Positions 8,144 to 17,578 of a stretch of 64,000 nt of DNA are shown in pieces. Both the position numbers and the translations under genes were made by a program. Where the stretch lies: assembly GCF_002127545.1 (NCBI RefSeq), contig NZ_MUBK01000004.1, forward strand, positions 141,930 through 205,929, given 5' to 3'. This DNA is from Xenorhabdus beddingii (GTDB taxonomy: Bacteria; Pseudomonadota; Gammaproteobacteria; Enterobacterales; Enterobacteriaceae). The notes under the pieces were generated by a model. That model worked only from the letters and a program-made list of their open reading frames with translations. It was not told the origin of the DNA and ran no database searches. Position 1 is the first letter of the stretch. The number at the start of each line of letters is the position of its first letter.

Positions 8144-10720
8144 GTGTCATATCTTTATTCTCGGCCGATAGGCTATCATAGATATCGGTATAAGCTGTTG
8201 TCGTTATTTATATCACTAAGTTGTCTAATAACAACGGAATCTGCACAAGCAGATTACGATGCTTTAATTCAACAAGCCAGAAATGGTCATACCCTCCCCA
8301 TGCTTGAATATATTCGTCAGGAAGAACAACGACAGCCTCTTTCTTCCTCACAAGTTACTGATTGGTTACAAGTTGCAAGCTGGGCTGGACAGGACGAAGA
8401 AGTTATTTCTCTCTGGCTACGTTATCGTTCAATGGCTATTCCCGTCAGAGGCATTACGGCTGTTGCACGGGCTTACCGCAATCAACGCCAATGGTCACCG
8501 GCGATTCAGCTATGGCGTACAGCCTTGGCTGCCGACAAACAAAACAGTGATATAAAAGCCGGGCTGATTATGACACTTGCGGATGCCAAACAGGACAAAG
8601 AAGCCCGACGTCTGGCAAAGGATTTACTGGCGAGTCAGCCCAATCCAGCCAATTACCGTTTGATGGCCTATGTTGATCAAACCGCCGGCCGTGCATGGGA
8701 TGCCATGCAAATGCTTTCTATCGCTCATGACCGGTTTCCCGACAATAGCGCAGTCACGCAGGACTATCTATTCAGCTTGAAAAATAATCGGGTCAGTGAT
8801 CCCGCCTGGCGTTTGGCACAGCAACACTCAGCCCGATCAACCGATGAGCCATTGTTAACCGACGAACCATTGTTAACCGATGAACAATGGCGCAAGTTGG
8901 AAACCGACGCAGCCGCAGAGCTGGTTCGCTTGTCGATCATCCCCAATCGCAGCGAAAAAGAACGGTTTGATCTCGCTGATAGGGCACTGGCACGCTACGA
9001 GATGATGCTCAGTCAATGGCGTTCTTTGCCTGATGCCCGCCAGGATTACCAACGGGCCAGAATTGATCGCCTTGGCGCTTTACTTGCCCGCCATCGGATG
9101 CAGGAAGTGATCGATGAATATCAGGCGTTGCAAAAACAAGCCGAAAGCAAAGAAGGCGTGAATATCCCGGCATATGCACAAAAATGGGCGGCTTCCGCCT
9201 ATCTGAATTTACGCCAGCCCAACAAAGCACGGGAGATTTTGCGTGCCTTGAATTATCCCAAAAGCGATCATCTCAAGAACCCTTCCCCAAATTCCCCCAA
9301 TAGGAATATTCCGGTGTTGAGTAATCCCTCTTTGCCCCATATCCCCCCGGAAGATGACATTATTCTTTTTTATGCGGATGCAGAAAGCGAACATCTGGAC
9401 GATGCACAGCAGCTTGCTGCCCATGTAAAACAACGCAATGCTTATAAGGTCAATGTTTTTGGTTCTCCTCTTCCTGTGCCTAATGATGACTGGCTACAAG
9501 GGCAGCAATTTTTGGCTGAATCAGCACAATTGCGTGAAGATTTTCCAGAGGCCGAAAAACGCTTCACCCATTTAGCCCGCACCGCGCCCGGCAATCAAAA
9601 ATTGCGGATTGATTTGTCCGCCATTTGGCTGGATCGCGGCTGGCCCCGTCGTGCAGAAAGTGAGCTGAAACAGATTGAGGGATTGGAGCCACGCGATTTG
9701 TCTCTGGAAATCCAACAGGGCTATACCGCCCTCGCTTTGCAGGAGTGGCACCAGATGGATTTGCTGGCTGATGATGTGATTACCCGCGCCCCCGAAAATA
9801 TGCCGGCCAAACGTTTTAATCGCCTGCGCAATGTGCACCACATGTCAGAATTACGCATCAGGTTCAATCAGGGCATGGATTCGGATAGCCCGAAAAGCGG
9901 TAAACACAGTTCAGATATTGATGCGGTACTTTATAGCCCACCGATTGATGATCACTGGCGTTTATTGGTCGGTAGTGCGTACAATCGCGGCCAATTTTCA
10001 GAAGGGCAAGGTTTGCACCGGGATTTGCGCGCGGGTGTGGAATGGCGTTCCCGCGATCTTTGGCTAGCAGGAGAAATGTCTGCACATGACTACCGCCATG
10101 GCCACAAAATGGGCTTGCGTATTGCAGGATGGCATGATTTAAATGACCAATGGCGTCTGGGCGGATCAGCAGAACGTCTTGCCCGTAACACTCCCCTGCA
10201 CGCATTGAGTCATAATATTCACGCCCATGGCGGGCAAATTTATACCCGCTGGAGAGACAACGAGCGCAGCCAATGGACCGCGCGTTTTGCCCCTTCATTT
10301 TTTTCTGACGGCAATCATCGGCTTGAATACGGCATCGACGGCCTTCAGCGTCTGTACACCCAACCTTACCTGAAACTTGATGCGACGTTGGAACTCAGTT
10401 CCACCCAAAATAGCCGTCATCAGGATACAGCTTATTTCAATCCCAAAAGTGATTTTACGCTCCTGCCTGAATTGGAAGCCGATCACATTATCTATCGGCA
10501 TTATCAAACGGTCTGGAGCCAGCAATTTGTGGCCGGTGTGGGGCAATATTGGCAGCAGAATTATGGCAATGGCCTGATCACCATGGTGGGATATGGTCAG
10601 CGCATTAAATGGAATGATGTCATTGATGCCGGAATAAGGGTCACGCTGGATAAACGCCCTTACGACGGTGAACGGGAAAGTCATCTGCAAGCTGCTTTTG
10701 ATTTAGTCTATCGCTTCTAA
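8144..10720 (+). CDS. pgaA: PgaA: poly-beta-1,6-GlcNAc outer-membrane export porin
   Basis: Exports partly deacetylated poly-N-acetylglucosamine through the outer membrane (HmsH in Yersinia). The GTG at 8144, with AAGGGG six bases upstream, is preferred over the in-frame ATG at 8120, giving about 858 residues. A signal peptide ends at TTESAQA/DYD. A long N-terminal part is helical and repeat-like (TPR region, e.g. PAIQLWRTALAADKQNSD, RAWDAMQMLSIAHDRFPDNSA). The last 300 residues form the barrel, ending FDLVYRF with the terminal Phe expected of an outer-membrane protein. An 18-bp duplication adds a second TDEPLL unit in the TPR part. First gene of pgaABCD. Confidence 0.95.
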   Translation: MSYLYSRPIGYHRYRYKLLSLFISLSCLITTESAQADYDALIQQARNGHTLPMLEYIRQEEQRQPLSSSQVTDWLQVASWAGQDEEVISLWLRYRSMAIPVRGITAVARAYRNQRQWSPAIQLWRTALAADKQNSDIKAGLIMTLADAKQDKEARRLAKDLLASQPNPANYRLMAYVDQTAGRAWDAMQMLSIAHDRFPDNSAVTQDYLFSLKNNRVSDPAWRLAQQHSARSTDEPLLTDEPLLTDEQWRKLETDAAAELVRLSIIPNRSEKERFDLADRALARYEMMLSQWRSLPDARQDYQRARIDRLGALLARHRMQEVIDEYQALQKQAESKEGVNIPAYAQKWAASAYLNLRQPNKAREILRALNYPKSDHLKNPSPNSPNRNIPVLSNPSLPHIPPEDDIILFYADAESEHLDDAQQLAAHVKQRNAYKVNVFGSPLPVPNDDWLQGQQFLAESAQLREDFPEAEKRFTHLARTAPGNQKLRIDLSAIWLDRGWPRRAESELKQIEGLEPRDLSLEIQQGYTALALQEWHQMDLLADDVITRAPENMPAKRFNRLRNVHHMSELRIRFNQGMDSDSPKSGKHSSDIDAVLYSPPIDDHWRLLVGSAYNRGQFSEGQGLHRDLRAGVEWRSRDLWLAGEMSAHDYRHGHKMGLRIAGWHDLNDQWRLGGSAERLARNTPLHALSHNIHAHGGQIYTRWRDNERSQWTARFAPSFFSDGNHRLEYGIDGLQRLYTQPYLKLDATLELSSTQNSRHQDTAYFNPKSDFTLLPELEADHIIYRHYQTVWSQQFVAGVGQYWQQNYGNGLITMVGYGQRIKWNDVIDAGIRVTLDKRPYDGERESHLQAAFDLVYRF
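8841..8876. repeat. 18-bp tandem duplication in pgaA
   Basis: Units 8841-8858 and 8859-8876 encode TDEPLL twice; a partial third copy (TDEQ) follows. The frame is kept. It lies in the linker between TPR-like helices, where a length change would probably be tolerated. Confidence 0.8.
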
Positions 10721-10730
10721 AGGATTTCTT

Positions 10731-12767
10731 ATGATACATAACATTTTTCGCCATGGGTTGATGATATCGGCACTGTTGGTTAGCCTGCTCATTCCCCAAC
10801 TCCGCATGCTGGCACACGCAGAAAAACCTGACTTCGTTCCACCAGCGCAACGCCCTCTTGCCATGAATGAGCGTCCCTGGCCGCAAAATGGTTTCGTTGT
10901 TCTGGCTTACCATGATGTTGAAGATGATGGTGCTGACCAACGTTTTATGTCAGTCCGTACCAGCGCCTTGAATGACCAGTTTGCATGGTTGCGGGAAAAT
11001 GGCTATCAGCCGGTGACGGTCGATCAAATCCTCACGGCCAACCAAGGCGGAACCCCTTTGCCTCCCAAGGCAGTATTGCTGACTTTCGATGATGGCTACA
11101 GTAGTTTCTACCATCGGGTCTTTCCTTTGCTTAAAGCCTATCATTGGCCGGCAATTCTGGCTCCTGTTGGCATCTGGGTTGATGCCCCCGATGGAAAACC
11201 CGTCAATTTTGGTGGCTTGATGATGCCACGGGAACGTTTCACCACCTGGGAACAAGTGGCTGAAATGTCCCGTTCGGGTTTAGTGGAAATAGGTTCCCAC
11301 ACTTATCAGCATCATTATGGTGCCATCGGGAATCCACAAGGGAATACGGAGCCTGCCGCCGCCATTCGTATTTATGATCCGAAAACAGGCCAATATGAGA
11401 GTGATCAGGCTTTTCGCCAACGGATGGAAAAAGATGTCGCCATGATTACTCAAAGGATCGTGTCCGCCACCGGCAAACAGCCCCGCGTTTGGGTCTGGCC
11501 TTATGGCATGGATAGCGGTGTGACACTGGAGATAGCCAAACGTCATGGCTACAGGATGGCACTCACACTGGATGATGGGCTGGCGAACGTCAATAACCTT
11601 GATAACGTTCCACGGATATTGCTCACCAATAATCCCTCCCTGAAAGAATTTGCCGAGCAGGTCATTCGAGTGCAAAACAAACCGATCCTGCGCATTGCCC
11701 ATATTGATCTGGACTATGTCTATGACCCTGACCCGGTTCAACAGGCAAGTAATCTCGACGAACTCGTGCAGCGCATTGCCGATCTGCGCGTCAATACCGT
11801 TTTCCTGCAAGCCTTTGCCGATCCGAAAGGCGATGGCAATGTGCGTGAGCTTTATTTCCCCAACCGCTGGCTGCCCATGCGGGCGGATTTATTTAACCGC
11901 GTTTCCTGGCAACTCCACAGTCGATTGAACATTAAGGTTTACGCATGGATGCCCGTTCTGGCATTTGAGCTGGAGCCTTCACTCCCGCGCGTGATGAGTT
12001 ATGACGAAAGTCATAACACGCTGTTTGTGAACCCGACACAATACCGTCGCCTGTCTCCTTATAACGCAGAAAACCGCCGGAAGATCAAAGAGATTTATCA
12101 AGACTTGGCAGCCCATACCATTTTTCAGGGAATTCTGTATCACGATGATGCCGTCATGTCTGATTTTGAAGATGCCGGCCCGGATGCGATAAAAGCCTAT
12201 CAAGCCGCCGGTTTGCCTGCATCTATCACAGCCATTCGCCAAAATCCTGACCAATTCGCCCGTTGGACACGTTTCAAAAGCCAGTACCTGATTGACTTTA
12301 CCCATGAGCTGACACAGGAGCTTAAGTCAGTACGGGGTTATCAGATTAAAACTGCACGTAATATTTTTGCCCTGCCAATACTGGAACCTGACAGTGAAGA
12401 GTGGTTTGCCCAGAATCTGGATGATTTCCTCACTCATTACGATTGGGTCGCGCCGATGGCGATGCCATTGATGGAAAATGTACCGCTATCAAAAAGTCAT
12501 CAGTGGCTGTCCCGCCTGGTGAAAATCATTGCACAACGCCCACAGGCATTGGATAAAACGGTCTTTGAACTCCAATCCGTCGATTGGCGCAAACCGATGG
12601 AGACAAGAGCGATCCCCGGATATCAATTAGCTGAATGGATGCGCCAATTACAACTCAATGGTGCTCAGAGTTTTGGTTATTACCCTGATGATTTCCTCAA
12701 TAATCAACCAGAAATGAATGAAATTCGTCCTGTTCTTTCCCCTGAATGGTATCCACTTAATGATTGA
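10731..12767 (+). CDS. pgaB: PgaB: PNAG N-deacetylase / glycoside hydrolase
   Basis: Removes some acetyl groups from poly-GlcNAc in the periplasm so that the polymer can pass PgaA; the C-terminal half is a glycoside-hydrolase-like domain that binds or cuts the chain (HmsF in Yersinia). 678 residues. The deacetylase part shows the metal motif LTFDDGYSS (Asp120, Asp121) and GSHTYQHH (His190, His194), plus VWPYGMDS. The second half holds [19 protein letters not shown] and [12 protein letters not shown], typical of the PgaB hydrolase domain. The N-terminus is a hydrophobic signal ([19 protein letters not shown]) but there is no lipobox cysteine, unlike E. coli PgaB. It starts 10 bp after pgaA and overlaps pgaC by 8 bp. 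Confidence 0.95.
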   Translation: MIHNIFRHGLMISALLVSLLIPQLRMLAHAEKPDFVPPAQRPLAMNERPWPQNGFVVLAYHDVEDDGADQRFMSVRTSALNDQFAWLRENGYQPVTVDQILTANQGGTPLPPKAVLLTFDDGYSSFYHRVFPLLKAYHWPAILAPVGIWVDAPDGKPVNFGGLMMPRERFTTWEQVAEMSRSGLVEIGSHTYQHHYGAIGNPQGNTEPAAAIRIYDPKTGQYESDQAFRQRMEKDVAMITQRIVSATGKQPRVWVWPYGMDSGVTLEIAKRHGYRMALTLDDGLANVNNLDNVPRILLTNNPSLKEFAEQVIRVQNKPILRIAHIDLDYVYDPDPVQQASNLDELVQRIADLRVNTVFLQAFADPKGDGNVRELYFPNRWLPMRADLFNRVSWQLHSRLNIKVYAWMPVLAFELEPSLPRVMSYDESHNTLFVNPTQYRRLSPYNAENRRKIKEIYQDLAAHTIFQGILYHDDAVMSDFEDAGPDAIKAYQAAGLPASITAIRQNPDQFARWTRFKSQYLIDFTHELTQELKSVRGYQIKTARNIFALPILEPDSEEWFAQNLDDFLTHYDWVAPMAMPLMENVPLSKSHQWLSRLVKIIAQRPQALDKTVFELQSVDWRKPMETRAIPGYQLAEWMRQLQLNGAQSFGYYPDDFLNNQPEMNEIRPVLSPEWYPLND

Positions 12768-14091
12768 TCGTATTCTTGCTTTTATCGTGCTCTGCCTTGT
12801 CCTGAGCATTCCCCTTGGCATCGCCGTCGCTTTTACCGGTGAAGTCATGCTGAACTTTGTCTTTTTTTGGCCATTGTTCATGTCAGCCATTTGGATCTCA
12901 GGGGGCATCTATTTTTGGTTTTATCGGGAAAGGCATTGGAAACGCTGTGATGAAGAAGCGCCACAGCTTAATGGCAATCCCCTGATTTCCATTTTAATCC
13001 CCTGCTATAACGAAGGACCCAATGTTCGCGAAACATTACTGGCAGCATTAAATCAGCGCTATCCCAATATTGAAGTCATCGCCATCAATGATGGTTCAAA
13101 TGACAGTACCGCTGATGAACTCAATGCCATGGCAAAACAGCACCCGGCCTTAAGAGTGATACACCTGAAACAGAATCAAGGAAAAGCGACGGCGCTTCAG
13201 GCGGGTGCGGCTGCCGCTAAAAGTGATTATCTGGTCTGCATTGACGGCGATGCCCTGCTGGATCACGATGCCGCCGTTTGGCTGGTCAAGCCCATGATTG
13301 ATCATCCCCGGGTGGGTGCAGTCACGGGCAATCCCCGTGTTCGCACGCGCTCAACGTTAGTCGGACGTGTGCAGGTTGGAGAATTCTCCTCCATCATTGG
13401 CCTGATTAAACGCACCCAACGGGTTTATGGTCAGGTATTTACTGTTTCTGGTGTCGTCGCTGCCTTTAACCGCAGGGCGCTGGCTGACGTTAGTTACTGG
13501 AGCAATGATATGATCACGGAAGACATTGATATCAGTTGGAAACTCCAATTGCACCATTGGTCTATCTTTTTCGAACCGCGTGCCATCTGCTGGATCTTGA
13601 TGCCTGAAACGCTAAAGGGATTATGGAAACAGCGATTACGCTGGGCACAAGGTGGAGCCGAAGTTTTCCTGAAAAACCTACGTAAATTGTGGTCATGGGA
13701 ATATCGCCGCATGTGGGTGTTATTTGTAGAATTCTGCTGTTCGGTTATTTGGTCATTTACGTTTGCCCTTTCTATCATTTTATTTTTAATCGGTATGCTC
13801 TTCACATTACCGGAAAATATTCGCGTCTATACGTTGTTTCCACCCGGATATACGGGATTGGTGCTGGCAGTCACCTGCCTGATTCAGTTTACTGTCAGCT
13901 TGGTGATTGAACGACGCTATGAGAAACACGTTGCATCATCACTTTTCTGGATAATTTGGTATCCGATGGTCTATTGGATGCTAAGTCTATTTACGACACT
14001 GGTATCGTTCCCCAAAGTGATGCTCATGGTACGCAGAAAACGTGCCCGCTGGGAAAGCCCTGATCGGGGAATAGAGAGGATCGAACCATGA
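12760..14091 (+). CDS. pgaC: PgaC: poly-beta-1,6-GlcNAc synthase (GT2)
   Basis: Inner-membrane glycosyltransferase that polymerises UDP-GlcNAc into beta-1,6 poly-GlcNAc (HmsR). The ATG at 12760 gives about 443 residues beginning MIDRILAF, matching the known start of the E. coli protein; an ATG 42 bases upstream is open but less likely. Two N-terminal membrane segments, then the GT2 fold with [36 protein letters not shown], the acceptor-side TEDIDISWK and the polymerase motif QRLRWAQGG, then three or four C-terminal membrane segments. It overlaps pgaB by 8 bp and pgaD by 4 bp, so the three are translationally coupled. Activity of the PgaC-PgaD pair is known in E. coli to need c-di-GMP, which fits the diguanylate cyclase gene just downstream. 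Confidence 0.96.
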   Translation: MIDRILAFIVLCLVLSIPLGIAVAFTGEVMLNFVFFWPLFMSAIWISGGIYFWFYRERHWKRCDEEAPQLNGNPLISILIPCYNEGPNVRETLLAALNQRYPNIEVIAINDGSNDSTADELNAMAKQHPALRVIHLKQNQGKATALQAGAAAAKSDYLVCIDGDALLDHDAAVWLVKPMIDHPRVGAVTGNPRVRTRSTLVGRVQVGEFSSIIGLIKRTQRVYGQVFTVSGVVAAFNRRALADVSYWSNDMITEDIDISWKLQLHHWSIFFEPRAICWILMPETLKGLWKQRLRWAQGGAEVFLKNLRKLWSWEYRRMWVLFVEFCCSVIWSFTFALSIILFLIGMLFTLPENIRVYTLFPPGYTGLVLAVTCLIQFTVSLVIERRYEKHVASSLFWIIWYPMVYWMLSLFTTLVSFPKVMLMVRRKRARWESPDRGIERIEP

Positions 14092-14507
14092 AAAATCCAC
14101 TGATTTTTACCGAACAAAGATTAACACCCCGCCTGATGGATATTTTGCTGACCATTTTGGCCTGGGTTGGTTTCGTCTATTTATTCACCATCGGATTATT
14201 TACTTCTTCTCATCATGGCCCCAGACCTTTTGCTTCAGTATTCACGTTAGAGCTAGGGTCAATTGTTCTTTATATCGTCATTGCGATATTCAATGCATTG
14301 TTGCTAATTGGCTGGGCCAAATACAATCAACGACGATTTAGAGTAGAACGCCGCCATCATCGTCCCGTACTCACTCAGACGGAAGTGGCGCAAAGTTTTA
14401 TTCTGGAACAGAAATTATTAGATGTCTTAAGGCAAAGCAAAGTTTCCAGTATCACTTATGACAATCATGGACATATAATAGGTATCGATGAAAACTCATC
14501 AACATAG
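14088..14507 (+). CDS. pgaD: PgaD: PNAG synthase accessory membrane protein
   Basis: Small partner of PgaC (HmsS), 139 residues. Two membrane segments ([20 protein letters not shown] and [20 protein letters not shown]) followed by a cytoplasmic tail rich in basic residues. In E. coli PgaD and PgaC together bind c-di-GMP. The ATG overlaps the pgaC stop (ATGA). Last gene of the pga operon; the ERIC element lies 115 bp beyond its stop. Confidence 0.92.
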   Translation: MKNPLIFTEQRLTPRLMDILLTILAWVGFVYLFTIGLFTSSHHGPRPFASVFTLELGSIVLYIVIAIFNALLLIGWAKYNQRRFRVERRHHRPVLTQTEVAQSFILEQKLLDVLRQSKVSSITYDNHGHIIGIDENSST

Positions 14508-14621
14508 AGATAGCAATCTATTAATTACACACTGATATTATGTTTCATGGTTATCAATCCAACGCCAAATAACCGCATTGGGTGAGTAATAGATTTCACC
14601 GCCTATCTCAACCGGTGCCAC

Positions 14622-14748
14622 TATACCCAAAATAATTCGAGTTGCATCGCGGCGGCAAGGGAGCAAGTCCCCGGGAGCATAGATAACTATGTGACCGGGG
14701 TGAGTGAGCGTAGCCAACAAAGAGGCAGCTTGAAGTATGACGGGTATA
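14622..14748. repeat. Full-length ERIC (IRU) element, 127 bp
   Basis: Starts TATACCC and ends GGGTATA. It contains the ERIC core (CCCGGGAGCATAGATAAC followed by TATGTGACCGGGGTGAGTGA), and the length of 127 bp equals the classical element. It folds into a long imperfect hairpin. It lies between pgaD and yfiR; the first ATG in frame with yfiR lies inside it and is not taken as the start. Confidence 0.95.
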
Positions 14749-14841
14749 ATACCCAATGGGATAGGCTCTGACTGGGTAAATACTTTATCAACTTCAACAC
14801 TATTATTTACACTATATGAAAGGCGAATACTGGAAATCGTT

Positions 14842-15495
14842 ATGCAAATGATTGAAAGGAATCATCATCTTTGTAAACGCACTGTTTGTGAGCATGTTGT
14901 TTTAAAACGTATCTTTTTAAAACGCATCTTTTTAAAACGTATTGTTTTTAAACGCATTGTTTTTAAACGTTGTGTTTCCAGATTATTTATACAGGTACTG
15001 ACGACCTTGTTTTTCATCAACGTAATGTGTAATCCAACAGCAGTGGCCATGCCTGATACCCATGAAAATGTTGCACGGGTCGTCTCCGGGATCATCAGTT
15101 ATACACATTGGCCTGCCACACCGACTGCCCTGCGTTTATGTTTGGTGCCCCCATCCAATTACATTAGTGTATTAACCCACACAAATGTGATTTCTGACCA
15201 CACAGAATTACAAGTCGAGAGCCTGAATTTCAACGTAGAACAATTAATAAAAAGATGTGACATTATTTACTATGGTCAAGTCGCCCCACAGCTCCAACAT
15301 CAGGTCATTAACCAGAAAAATGACAAACCCCTGCTTACGATTGCTGAAAATAATCCGGGATGTGAGATCGGCAGCGCATTTTGCCTCAACATTGACAGCA
15401 CTCAGGCAACGTTCAGCCTCAACCTTGATATTTTGACGCGTAGTGGTGTACGCGTAAATCCGAATGTCCTGCAATTGGCACGCAAGGTGGAATAA
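14842..15495 (+). CDS. yfiR: YfiR-family periplasmic inhibitor of the diguanylate cyclase YfiN
   Basis: YfiR (DUF4154 family) is a periplasmic protein that in Pseudomonas and E. coli holds the cyclase YfiN off, with release sensed through its redox state and YfiB. From ATG 14842 it has about 217 residues. The conserved part begins ARVVSGIISYTHWP and includes the LRLCLVPPSNYI, CDIIYYGQ and FSLNLDILTRSGVRVNPNVLQLAR blocks; cysteines suited to disulfides are present (LCLVPP, RCDIIY, NPGCEI, SAFCLN). Its N-terminus is odd: five copies of a basic pentapeptide (LKRIF/FKRIV) stand before the hydrophobic signal core LFIQVLTTLFFINVM. It is first in a yfiR-yfiN-yfiB operon, 5 bp before yfiN. Confidence 0.9.
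   Translation: MQMIERNHHLCKRTVCEHVVLKRIFLKRIFLKRIVFKRIVFKRCVSRLFIQVLTTLFFINVMCNPTAVAMPDTHENVARVVSGIISYTHWPATPTALRLCLVPPSNYISVLTHTNVISDHTELQVESLNFNVEQLIKRCDIIYYGQVAPQLQHQVINQKNDKPLLTIAENNPGCEIGSAFCLNIDSTQATFSLNLDILTRSGVRVNPNVLQLARKVE
14902..14976 (+). repeat. 15-bp minisatellite, five copies, in yfiR
   Basis: Five tandem 15-bp units in frame, each coding (L/F)KRI(F/V) or a close variant. They lie in the part of the gene that forms the basic n-region of the signal peptide, so copy-number changes would lengthen or shorten that region without breaking the frame. Confidence 0.9.
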
Positions 15496-15500
15496 TCCGT

Positions 15501-16763
15501 ATGAAAAAGCGTTATTCACTGATGCCATCACGCCCTACCCTACGTCAGGCTTTTCACAAGATCCACCTGATTATTACATTTACCATCTTATCCGTGGTGG
15601 GCTTGTTCCTGTCTCTATTGGCATTGCTTGCCATGCAAAAATATGCCGAAAATAACCTGAAACTGATCTCCACAACCATCGCACATACTGCACAAGCGGC
15701 CGTGGTCTTTCAGGATCAGACTGCCGCAAAAGAGATATTGGAAATGATTGCGGTTCATGATGGTTTCACCGAAGCCAAGATTTTTGATGCTAAACAGCAA
15801 GTATTAGCCCATTGGCAGGTCAATCAGGAAACCCGAACGGGCAATTTGAAAAAATTGGTCGAACGTTGGTTGTTTCCAGAGCCTCTCACCCTGCCAATCT
15901 ACCATCACCAGCAAAAAGTAGGATCAGTCTGGTTAATTGGTAACAGTGACCATATTATCCAATTTATTTATCAGGCTCTGTTAGTGCTGTTTGTCTGCCT
16001 GCTGTTCAGTGCCGTGATATCCCTCTATCTTTCCCTGCGTATGCACGATGGGATTGTCAGGGCCTTGCAAAACATTACGGTCGTCGCCCATGACGTCCGC
16101 CAGCGACGGGCGTTTTCACGGCGGGTTCCTTCTGCCCATATCGCTGAACTGCATGAGTTAAGCCAAGTTTTCAATCACCTGCTTGAAGAGCTGGAAGAGT
16201 GGCAACACCACCTGCAAACAGAGAAAGCCGTTTTAACCTGGCAGGCACAACACGATTCCCTGACGGGCTTGCCAAACCGAGCAACCTTTGAGCGGGTACT
16301 TTCAACCGTCATGAATGATAAATTCATGCGCGAAAGTGCCGCTATATTGTTTATCGATGGCAACCGACTGAAATATGTCAACGATGTCTATGGTCATGCT
16401 GCCGGTGATCACGTTCTTGTCACGATTGCGGCCACGTTAAAAAGAAGAGTCAGAAAAACAGATACCGTCGCCCGGCTTGGCGGGGATGAATTTGCCATCT
16501 TACTCCCTTCCGCCAATCTGGGAGATGCAGAACGTGTCGCAAAAAATATCATCCACGCCATGGATACTCCCATTCTTCTTCCCAACGGCCAACACTTACG
16601 CATCACGCTGAGTATTGGTATCGCCCTATCCAACGGTGACCTAACGGCAGAACAACTCCTGTCAGAAGCTGACGCTGCCATGTACCACATCAAACAACGG
16701 GGTGGAGGCTGGTATGCCGCTGATACAACAAAACTAAACTATCTATCAAGGAACTCATCATGA
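15501..16763 (+). CDS. yfiN: YfiN/DgcN: membrane diguanylate cyclase
   Basis: Makes c-di-GMP from two GTP. 420 residues: membrane segment at about 22-45, periplasmic sensor (CHASE8-like) at about 46-155, second membrane segment at about 156-180, HAMP-like linker (VVAHDVRQRRAFSRRVPS), then the GGDEF domain from about 245. The active-site loop is intact (ARLGGDEFAILL, GGDEF at 327-331). An RxxD inhibitory site (Arg318-Asp321) stands five residues before it, so product feedback is expected. Other GGDEF landmarks are DSLTGLPNRATF and FIDGNRLKYVND. It sits between yfiR (inhibitor) and yfiB (activator) and directly downstream of pga, whose synthase responds to c-di-GMP in E. coli. Confidence 0.95.
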   Translation: MKKRYSLMPSRPTLRQAFHKIHLIITFTILSVVGLFLSLLALLAMQKYAENNLKLISTTIAHTAQAAVVFQDQTAAKEILEMIAVHDGFTEAKIFDAKQQVLAHWQVNQETRTGNLKKLVERWLFPEPLTLPIYHHQQKVGSVWLIGNSDHIIQFIYQALLVLFVCLLFSAVISLYLSLRMHDGIVRALQNITVVAHDVRQRRAFSRRVPSAHIAELHELSQVFNHLLEELEEWQHHLQTEKAVLTWQAQHDSLTGLPNRATFERVLSTVMNDKFMRESAAILFIDGNRLKYVNDVYGHAAGDHVLVTIAATLKRRVRKTDTVARLGGDEFAILLPSANLGDAERVAKNIIHAMDTPILLPNGQHLRITLSIGIALSNGDLTAEQLLSEADAAMYHIKQRGGGWYAADTTKLNYLSRNSS

Positions 16764-17245
16764 GTAAAAATCGTTTTTTTATAGTGACTTGTGCATTTAT
16801 TTTTACCCTTTTCCTCAGTGCTTGCCAGAACAACGGTAGACTGACAGCAGCACAAATCACCGCACTGAAACAACAGGGATTTAAACAAACGGATGAAGGC
16901 TGGTTATTTGGCATATCAGAAAAAGTGCTGTTTGGTAATAACCAGTTTCACCTGCGTCCAGAAGGCGAAACAAAACTAAAAGAACTGGCGAGTGTTTTAT
17001 CCAAAGTTGGCATCCATCACGCACGTCTTGATGGTCATACCGACAACTATGGGGAAGTGAGTTACAACCATCAATTATCGCTTAAACGTGCTAACACCGT
17101 TGCAGACACCTTGACCCAGGGCGGCATGCTTCGGGCTAACCTGACAACCCGTGGATTGGGGCCAAGTCAGCCTATCGCGGATAACCGCAGCTCAAAAGGC
17201 CGGGCAGAAAACCGTCGGGTAGCCATTGTGATCACAGCCCCCTAA
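16760..17245 (+). CDS. yfiB: YfiB: OmpA-like outer-membrane lipoprotein
   Basis: 161 residues. Lipoprotein signal with lipobox LSAC (FLSACQNNGR), then a short linker and an OmpA-like peptidoglycan-binding domain (FGNNQFHLRPEGETKL, DGHTDNYGEVSYN, SLKRANTVADTL, GLGPSQPIADN, RAENRRVAI). In the known YfiBNR system YfiB captures YfiR at the outer membrane and so frees YfiN. Its ATG overlaps the yfiN stop by 4 bp, showing tight coupling. Confidence 0.93.
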   Translation: MSKNRFFIVTCAFIFTLFLSACQNNGRLTAAQITALKQQGFKQTDEGWLFGISEKVLFGNNQFHLRPEGETKLKELASVLSKVGIHHARLDGHTDNYGEVSYNHQLSLKRANTVADTLTQGGMLRANLTTRGLGPSQPIADNRSSKGRAENRRVAIVITAP

Positions 17246-17578
17246 TCACAACACGGCAAGGTCAACAAAATGCATCCAATGCGGCACCCTCTGTTATGAA
17301 TGAACTGATAACATGTTGATATATAAATAATCCCTCTGCCACGGATGGCAGCAATATTTTGTCTATGTTGATCTTCTTCACTCATGATAAAATTTTTTGC
17401 CCAAATTCTGACATATCACCAGATAGCTATTTCCTGTCTCTAATTTCTTCCTGTAACATAGCCAGCATTATTTTTTTCAAAGAAAGAGCCTCTTTTTTTG
17501 TAATCAATAAGTTAACAAAATTTTACACATTTGGATAACAAGACTATTGTTGAATAAACGCTTTATCAAAAAGGAGAA
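17246..17578. other. Intergenic region before the EAL gene
   Basis: 333 bp with no gene. It probably carries the promoter of the EAL gene. No clear terminator for yfiRNB was recognised. Confidence 0.5.

Noticed and set aside
14737..14841. Longer yfiR start
   Set aside because: The ATG lies within the ERIC element and the added residues are translated repeat sequence; ATG 14842 is a better start.
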